This document shows, in pieces, positions 6,869 to 11,352 of a DNA stretch of 11,352 bases (within the stretch, counting starts at the first letter, position 1; each line of letters starts with the position of its first letter). Under the pieces are notes generated by a model. That model worked only from the letters and a program-made list of their open reading frames with translations, ran no database searches and had not been told where the DNA came from. A program made the translations under genes and the position numbers. The DNA is from Gammaproteobacteria bacterium. GTDB lineage: Bacteria > Pseudomonadota > Gammaproteobacteria > Enterobacterales > Kangiellaceae. The stretch covers positions 1 through 11,352 of the forward strand of contig JABXIW010000351.1 of the NCBI GenBank assembly GCA_013372875.1, in the 5' to 3' direction.

Positions 6869-8146
6869 ATGGATTTTTTAATTGCAAATGCCGACACTAT
6901 CATCTGGATTGCTGTTGCATTCGGTTTCTTAATGGCCTTTGGTATTGGTGCGAACGACGTAGCCAATGCTATGGGTACTTCAGTAGGCGCTAAGGCCTTA
7001 ACTTTAAAGCAAGCGATTATCGTTGCAGCAATTTTCGAATTTGCTGGAGCCTATTTAGCGGGCGGTGAAGTAACCAAAACGGTTCGTAAAGGCATTATTG
7101 ACCCAGATTTCTTCGCGGGCACGCCTGAATTGATGGTTTACGGCATGATGGCGGCGCTATTAGCGGCTGGTATCTGGCTATTAATCGCTTCGCGTATGGG
7201 CTGGCCAGTATCAACCACTCACTCAATCGTCGGTGCGATAGTCGGTTTCGCCGCAGTTGGCGTCAGCTTTGATGCCGTAAGCTGGGGTAAAGTAGGCTCA
7301 ATCGTAGGCTCATGGGTTGTTACGCCAATGCTAGCCGGTGTTATCTCTTTCTTATTAGTTTTGAGTGTACAAAAGCTGATCTTAAATACCAGCGAGCCAT
7401 TCAAAAATGCTAAGCGCTATGTGCCATTTTATATGTTCCTAGCTGGCTTCGTGATTTCATTAGTGACTATCATGAAAGGCTTGAAGCACTTATTCAAAGA
7501 TGAAGGCATTAAGCTATCAATGCTTGAAACTTATGGCTATGCAGTAGCGGTTGGTATTGTAATTGCTATTATTGGTGCCTTAGTAATTAGCCGCATTAAA
7601 ATCGATAAAAAAGAAGACAAAGAATACCACTTCGCTTCAGTGGAAAAAGTATTCGCAGTCTTAATGATCGTCACCGCTTGTGGTATGGCATTCGCTCACG
7701 GTTCTAACGACGTTGCTAACGCAATTGGACCATTGGCTGCGGTTGTAAGCATCATCCAAAATGAAGGTGTGATCGCTGCTAAATCTGGCGTACCAAACTA
7801 TGTATTATTAATTGGTGCCATCGGTATCGTGATTGGTTTGATTGTATTAGGTAGCCGCGTAATGAAGACTATCGGTACTAAAATCACTCACTTGACGCCA
7901 AGCCGTGGTTTCGCAGCTGAGCTAGCTGCCGCTTCAACGGTAATCATCGCGTCTGGCGCTGGTTTGCCAATCTCAACCACGCAAACGCTAGTCGGCGCTG
8001 TATTAGGTGTTGGTATGGCGCGCGGTATCGCTGCACTTAACCTAGGTGTGGTAAGAAATATCTTTGTATCGTGGGTAGTTACACTTCCAGCAGGTGCCTT
8101 CCTATCGATCATCTTCTTCTACATCTTTAAGGCGATTTTTAGCTAA
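6869..8146 (+). CDS. pit: Pit family low-affinity inorganic phosphate transporter
   Basis: The 425-residue inner membrane protein is of the PiT family (TC 2.A.20), which imports phosphate with a cation, classically as a metal-phosphate complex with protons in bacteria. The inverted internal duplication of the family is clear. GANDVANAMGTSVGAKAL (27-44) is matched by HGSNDVANAIGPLAAVV (277-293), and GWPVSTTHSIVGAIVG (111-126) by GLPISTTQTLVGAVLG (365-380). About ten or more hydrophobic segments span the protein. A charged loop (about 242-258, IKIDKKEDKEYHF) separates the two halves. The start at 6869 has a strong Shine-Dalgarno sequence; the preceding DUF47 gene stops 10 bases upstream. The Pho box ahead of the operon suggests response to phosphate supply. 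pitA and pitB cannot be distinguished from sequence alone. Confidence 0.95.
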   Translation: MDFLIANADTIIWIAVAFGFLMAFGIGANDVANAMGTSVGAKALTLKQAIIVAAIFEFAGAYLAGGEVTKTVRKGIIDPDFFAGTPELMVYGMMAALLAAGIWLLIASRMGWPVSTTHSIVGAIVGFAAVGVSFDAVSWGKVGSIVGSWVVTPMLAGVISFLLVLSVQKLILNTSEPFKNAKRYVPFYMFLAGFVISLVTIMKGLKHLFKDEGIKLSMLETYGYAVAVGIVIAIIGALVISRIKIDKKEDKEYHFASVEKVFAVLMIVTACGMAFAHGSNDVANAIGPLAAVVSIIQNEGVIAAKSGVPNYVLLIGAIGIVIGLIVLGSRVMKTIGTKITHLTPSRGFAAELAAASTVIIASGAGLPISTTQTLVGAVLGVGMARGIAALNLGVVRNIFVSWVVTLPAGAFLSIIFFYIFKAIFS

Positions 8147-8150
8147 AAAT
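8135..8150. repeat. perfect 16-bp palindrome over the pit stop codon
   Basis: ATTTTTAGCTAAAAAT is its own reverse complement and contains the pit TAA (8144-8146). As RNA it gives a 6-bp A/U stem with an AGCU loop followed by UUCCUUAUUC, at best a very weak terminator. It partly reflects the codons at the end of the protein. Confidence 0.3.
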
Positions 8151-8160
8151 TTCCTTATTC

Positions 8161-8174
8161 GACGAGAAATCGTC
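8161..8174 (+). other. short hairpin with GAAA tetraloop in the pit-ygiM gap
   Basis: GACGA (8161-8165) and TCGTC (8170-8174) form a perfect 5-bp stem closed by a GAAA loop of the stable GNRA class. It lies 15 bases after the pit stop, has no U tract, and sits just ahead of the larger hairpin at 8187-8212. It may help protect the pit mRNA 3' end; function is inferred only. Confidence 0.35.
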
Positions 8175-8186
8175 TATTGGTTCAAA

Positions 8187-8212
8187 AGGTGGTCAGTCTT
8201 GACTGATCACCT
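8187..8212. repeat. 26-base inverted repeat between pit and ygiM
   Basis: The arms AGGTGGTCAGT (8187-8197) and ACTGATCACCT (8202-8212) pair over 11 positions with one G-U and a four-base CTTG loop. In the plus direction it is followed by CTCTTCCCCCC, not a U tract, so it is not a standard intrinsic terminator. In the minus direction TTTT follows, but no minus-strand gene ends here. It could be a processing or 3'-end hairpin for pit mRNA, or a dimer operator, since it lies about 25 bases upstream of the likely ygiM -10. Confidence 0.5.
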
Positions 8213-8236
8213 CTTCCCCCCACTCTATCCCTGCTC

Positions 8237-8242
8237 TATAAT
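8237..8242 (+). promoter_or_regulatory. candidate -10 element for ygiM
   Basis: A perfect TATAAT lies 61 bases ahead of the ygiM ATG. At 17-base spacing the -35 position (8214-8219, TTCCCC) is poor. A better TTGACT at 8199-8204 is 32 bases away and too distant. The promoter, if real, may depend on an activator, and the 26-base inverted repeat is placed just upstream. Confidence 0.45.
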
Positions 8243-8303
8243 CGTGCCTTTATTTGCCCGACTATTTGTCATATTTTTCCCAGGCAAAACTAAGGACTTA
8301 TTT

Positions 8304-8882
8304 ATGTATCGCATTATATTGCTACTAGGCGCTATGCTGAGCTTTAACATCGGAACCAGCAGCCATCTGCAAGCAGCTGAATCATACGTTTCGGACGAAA
8401 TTGGCGTAACTATGCGCAGCGGCCCTACCAATCGTTACCGTGTCATTGGCAATTTGCGAGCTGGAACCCCAATTAAAGTTTTGCAGCACGATGCAGAAAA
8501 TAAAACCAGTGAAGTCAGCACCTTAGACGGACAAACCACCGGCTGGATCAAAACTGAATACGTCAGTGATAAAGAAACCGTTTTAGCCCAATATCAGGCG
8601 CTACAAACTCAAGCAGCAGATTTGCAGCAGCAAGTCACCGCCTTGAATCAGCAACTGGGGGATAAAAACTCCATTGCTCAAAAAAACCAAAATTTACAAA
8701 TCAAAGTTACTGAGTTGGAAAATCAAGTGGATCAACTTTCGCAACAAGCGGATCTACAAAAATCGCGCTTCCGCAAAGATGTGTTTTATGCAGGCGCTTT
8801 AACAGTGTTAATCAGCATGTTTATTGCATGGTTAATTACCCGAACAGCTTATGGTCGCCGTCAACGTTCTGGCTGGCGTTAA
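8304..8882 (+). CDS. ygiM: YgiM-type SH3 domain protein (TIGR04211), membrane anchored
   Basis: The 192-residue protein has a signal peptide (about 1-25, cleavage near LQAA/E) and a bacterial SH3 domain (about 26-90) with the typical VTMRSGPTNRYRVIGNLRAG start and TGWIKTEYVS end. A Gln-rich coiled coil (about 92-152, repeated Leu/Val heptad positions) follows, then one membrane helix (about 160-178) and a short basic tail. The arrangement matches E. coli YgiM. The SH3 part should face the periplasm; bacterial SH3 domains often contact cell wall, but no activity is established for this family. ATG 8304 is chosen because AAGGAC (8292-8297) lies 6 bases upstream and the signal peptide starts there. 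The frame is open back to 8094, but that part overlaps the end of pit. In E. coli ygiM and ygiF are close neighbours; here they flank the phosphate pair. putA begins 35 bases downstream. Confidence 0.88.
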   Translation: MYRIILLLGAMLSFNIGTSSHLQAAESYVSDEIGVTMRSGPTNRYRVIGNLRAGTPIKVLQHDAENKTSEVSTLDGQTTGWIKTEYVSDKETVLAQYQALQTQAADLQQQVTALNQQLGDKNSIAQKNQNLQIKVTELENQVDQLSQQADLQKSRFRKDVFYAGALTVLISMFIAWLITRTAYGRRQRSGWR

Positions 8883-8917
8883 TCGATAGTTAAACATAAC
8901 CTTAAAGAGTCTTCGCA

Positions 8918-11352
8918 ATGTTTAAAGCAAGTCAAATTCTTACCCAAGATGCTCTGAGCTTAGAGCAGTGGCAGAAAGTTATTACTGACAATTATCAGGT
9001 AGATGAATCAGCATACCTAGAAGAGCTGCTTGAGTTAGCTACCCCTGAGCAAAGCACTATTAATCAAATTACTCACAAAGCCTCGGAGCTGGTTGAAGAA
9101 ATTCGTGCTAGCGGTAAGTCCAAAGAAGGCGTTGAAGCCTTCTTACAGCAATACAGCTTGAGCACCAAAGAAGGTGTGATCTTGATGTGTTTGGCCGAAG
9201 CTTTATTGCGTATTCCAGATTCGAAAGTTGCCAATTCTTTAATTCGTGACAAGTTAAGCGAAGCGGATTGGAAAAAACACGCTGGCGGCAGCGAATCAAT
9301 GCTGGTCAATGCTTCGACTTGGGGCTTGATGCTGACGGGTAAAATTGTCGATGTGGATCAAGATGGTGATGGCAAGCCTGACACCATGTTAGGCGGTTTG
9401 GTTGCTAAGTTTGGCGAGCCAGTGATTCGTAATGCCATGAATCAAGCCATGAAAATCATGGGACGCCAATTTGTACTCGGTCGTAGTATCGAAGAAGCCA
9501 TGAAACGCGGCCAAAAAAGCGTCGAAAAGGGTTATACCCACTCTTTCGATATGCTGGGTGAAGCGGCTTTTACTGCCGATGATGCACGCAAATATTTTGA
9601 AGCCTACTCGAAAGCGATTGGCGAGATTGGCGCTGCGAAAACTCAAGAAGGCCAATTGGCACCAAGCATTTCCATCAAGTTATCTGCACTGCATCCACGC
9701 TATGAAGTAGCGCAGAAAGATCGTGTGTTAACGGAAATGGTTTCTACCGTTAAAACCCTAGCCAAGCAAGCGCGTGATTTAGACGTTGCCATTACCATTG
9801 ATGCCGAAGAAGCGGATCGTTTAGAGCTTTCTTTAGAGGTTTTTGAAGCGGTATTCGACTCGGAAATCTGCCAAGGCTGGGATGGCTTTGGCATGGTCGT
9901 TCAGGCCTACTCAAAACGCGCCCTACCCGTATTAGGCTGGCTTGATGCGTTATCCAAAAAGCATGGCCGCAAAACCCCATTGCGTTTAGTCAAAGGCGCT
10001 TACTGGGACTCTGAAATCAAATGGTCACAACAAGCAGGCCTTGCCAGCTACCCTGTTTATACACGAAAAGCGGCAACCGACGTTTCTTACCTTGCTTGTG
10101 CCAAATTTATTTTAAGCACCCAAGAAAGTTTTTATGCCCAGTTTGCGACTCATAACGCACAAACCGTTTTCAGCATTATGGAGATGGCCGGCGAGCGTCG
10201 TGACTTTGAATTCCAGCGCCTACACGGCATGGGCGAAGTGCTTTATGATCTGATCTTAAAGAAATTCCCTGGTATTCGTTGTCGCATCTATGCACCAGTA
10301 GGCAATCATAAAGACTTACTCCCTTACCTGGTGCGTCGTCTATTGGAAAATGGTGCCAACACTTCATTCGTACACCAGCTGGTCGATAAGAATACGCCTG
10401 TAATTGATTTGGTGGAGCATCCGACGGTTATTTTAAAAGCCTACCCGAGTTTGCATAACAATCGCATTCCGTTACCACCTGCAATTTACGCCAAAGAAGG
10501 CTCACGCCCACGCCTGAACTCGGATGGCACTAACCTACATATCAATAGCGAAATTGAGCCCTTTATGCAGAAAGTTGAATCATTCCTTGATAAACAATGG
10601 CATGCCAAACCCATTATTGGTGGTAAAGAAATTACCACTTCTGAGGAAAAAGTTTATTGTCCTTATGATATGTCCCATGAAATTGGGACTAAACATAAAG
10701 CAACTGAAGAGCAGGCCTTGGAAGCCTTGCGTATTGCCAAAGACAACTTCATTGCTTGGGATATGACTCCGGCAGAACGACGCGCTGAAATCTTGGACAA
10801 GATTGCCGACTCTTTCGAAGAAAACAAACATGAGTTAATCGCCTTATGTAGTCGTGATGGCGGCAAAACCATGCAAGACGGTATTGATGAAGTGCGCGAA
10901 GCGGTGGATTTTTGTCGTTATTATGCTAATCGTGCGCGCGAAGATTTTAGCGAAGTATCTTTGCCAGGCCCAACGGGCGAATCGAATGATTTATATCTAC
11001 AAGGTCGTGGCGCTTTTGCCTGTATCTCACCATGGAATTTCCCACTGGCGATTTTCACAGGCCAAGTAGTAGCGGCTTTAGTGGCGGGTAATACAGTATT
11101 AGCTAAGCCAGCCGATCAAACCACTTTGGTTGCCTATCGCGCAGTACAATTAATGCATCAGGCCGGCATTCCAACAGAAGTTTTACACTTCGTGCCTTGT
11201 CGCGGTTCGACTTTTGGCAAAACGGTGTTAGCCGATCCACGCATTGCTGGCGTGGCCTTCACTGGTTCAACCGATACAGCTCACGTGATTAATCGCACCC
11301 TTGCCGCTCGTGATAGCGTCATAGCCCCATTAATCGCTGAAACTGGCGGTCA
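8918..11352 (+). CDS. putA: bifunctional proline dehydrogenase / P5C dehydrogenase PutA, 3' end cut by the window
   Basis: The frame is open from ATG 8918 to the window end (811 codons plus two bases). AAAGAG (8904-8909) is a fair Shine-Dalgarno eight bases ahead. The protein oxidises proline to pyrroline-5-carboxylate with FAD, then to glutamate with NAD+. The proline dehydrogenase half shows SIKLSALHPRYE (K254), IDAEEADRLELSL (D295), LVKGAYWDSEIK (K359), ATHNAQT, RLHGMGE, and LVRRLLENGANTSF with the substrate arginines R473-R474. The aldehyde dehydrogenase half begins around 560 and shows SPWNFPLAIFTGQ (W706, N707), FTGST (781-785) and ETGG at 808; the catalytic Cys lies beyond the edge. 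No ribbon-helix-helix DNA-binding domain precedes the MFKASQIL start, so this is a non-regulatory PutA unlike that of E. coli. An acidic DVDQDGDGKPD loop at 145-155 is unusual. Confidence 0.96.
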   Translation, partial: MFKASQILTQDALSLEQWQKVITDNYQVDESAYLEELLELATPEQSTINQITHKASELVEEIRASGKSKEGVEAFLQQYSLSTKEGVILMCLAEALLRIPDSKVANSLIRDKLSEADWKKHAGGSESMLVNASTWGLMLTGKIVDVDQDGDGKPDTMLGGLVAKFGEPVIRNAMNQAMKIMGRQFVLGRSIEEAMKRGQKSVEKGYTHSFDMLGEAAFTADDARKYFEAYSKAIGEIGAAKTQEGQLAPSISIKLSALHPRYEVAQKDRVLTEMVSTVKTLAKQARDLDVAITIDAEEADRLELSLEVFEAVFDSEICQGWDGFGMVVQAYSKRALPVLGWLDALSKKHGRKTPLRLVKGAYWDSEIKWSQQAGLASYPVYTRKAATDVSYLACAKFILSTQESFYAQFATHNAQTVFSIMEMAGERRDFEFQRLHGMGEVLYDLILKKFPGIRCRIYAPVGNHKDLLPYLVRRLLENGANTSFVHQLVDKNTPVIDLVEHPTVILKAYPSLHNNRIPLPPAIYAKEGSRPRLNSDGTNLHINSEIEPFMQKVESFLDKQWHAKPIIGGKEITTSEEKVYCPYDMSHEIGTKHKATEEQALEALRIAKDNFIAWDMTPAERRAEILDKIADSFEENKHELIALCSRDGGKTMQDGIDEVREAVDFCRYYANRAREDFSEVSLPGPTGESNDLYLQGRGAFACISPWNFPLAIFTGQVVAALVAGNTVLAKPADQTTLVAYRAVQLMHQAGIPTEVLHFVPCRGSTFGKTVLADPRIAGVAFTGSTDTAHVINRTLAARDSVIAPLIAETGG

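Noticed and set aside
8187..8212. Standard Rho-independent terminator for pit
   Set aside because: The stem is good, but the plus-strand sequence after it is C-rich with no T run, so I list it as an inverted repeat.
8199..8242. TTGACT and TATAAT as a -35/-10 pair for ygiM
   Set aside because: The spacer is 32 bases, about twice the workable length.
8094..8303. Upstream in-frame extension of ygiM
   Set aside because: It overlaps the end of pit in another frame and would put 70 residues ahead of an obvious signal peptide; ATG 8304 has a good ribosome site.
9073..10872. Several minus-strand and off-frame open stretches of 60-90 codons
   Set aside because: All lie over the continuous putA frame, which shows conserved motifs throughout; they have no recognisable domains and are shadows.
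1..11352. Mobile elements, CRISPR arrays, tRNA or rRNA genes, horizontally acquired island
   Set aside because: No transposase, repeat-spacer pattern, structural RNA or break in coding character was seen; all large genes are ordinary chromosomal families.

Overview
The window looks like chromosomal DNA of a gammaproteobacterium. It is compact, and by eye (not measured) moderately AT-leaning with even codon use. Every large gene belongs to a family common in that class: a LemA/M48 protease pair, a membrane GGDEF-EAL protein, a YgiF-type triphosphatase, a PhoU-like/Pit phosphate pair, a YgiM-type SH3 protein and PutA. The PutA N-terminus resembles marine gammaproteobacterial forms without a DNA-binding domain. 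I cannot name the genus. I see no mobile elements, RNA genes or CRISPR arrays.

Layout. At the left edge (+ strand) is a lemA gene missing only its first residues, followed 19 bases later by an HtpX-like M48 membrane protease with a long C-terminal extension. It converges, with a 12-base gap, on a minus-strand GGDEF-EAL gene (2569-4422). Upstream of that, also on the minus strand, is the CYTH/CHAD-type triphosphatase ygiF (4489-5985). A 198-base divergent promoter region (5986-6183) separates ygiF from a plus-strand pair: a PhoU-like DUF47 gene (6184-6858) and a Pit phosphate transporter (6869-8146). A 157-base gap rich in inverted repeats leads to ygiM (8304-8882). Then comes putA (8918 to the right edge), open and cut after 811 codons.

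The central block reads as a phosphate module. The inorganic triphosphatase, PhoU-like protein and phosphate permease surround a region carrying a good match (15 of 18 by hand) to the PhoB binding site. A -10 hexamer lies 10 bases downstream of it, the same geometry I recall for E. coli phoA. This suggests PhoB control of the DUF47-pit operon.

The most unexpected structure is inside the start of the M48 protease gene: a strong stem-loop followed by a T-rich run, placed like an intrinsic terminator about 20-50 bases into the coding sequence. The gene has no visible Shine-Dalgarno sequence, so transcription from lemA into the protease may be attenuated. I did not find a plainly undescribed multi-gene system. 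The genes are recognisable housekeeping families, and the novelty is mostly in regulatory sequence.
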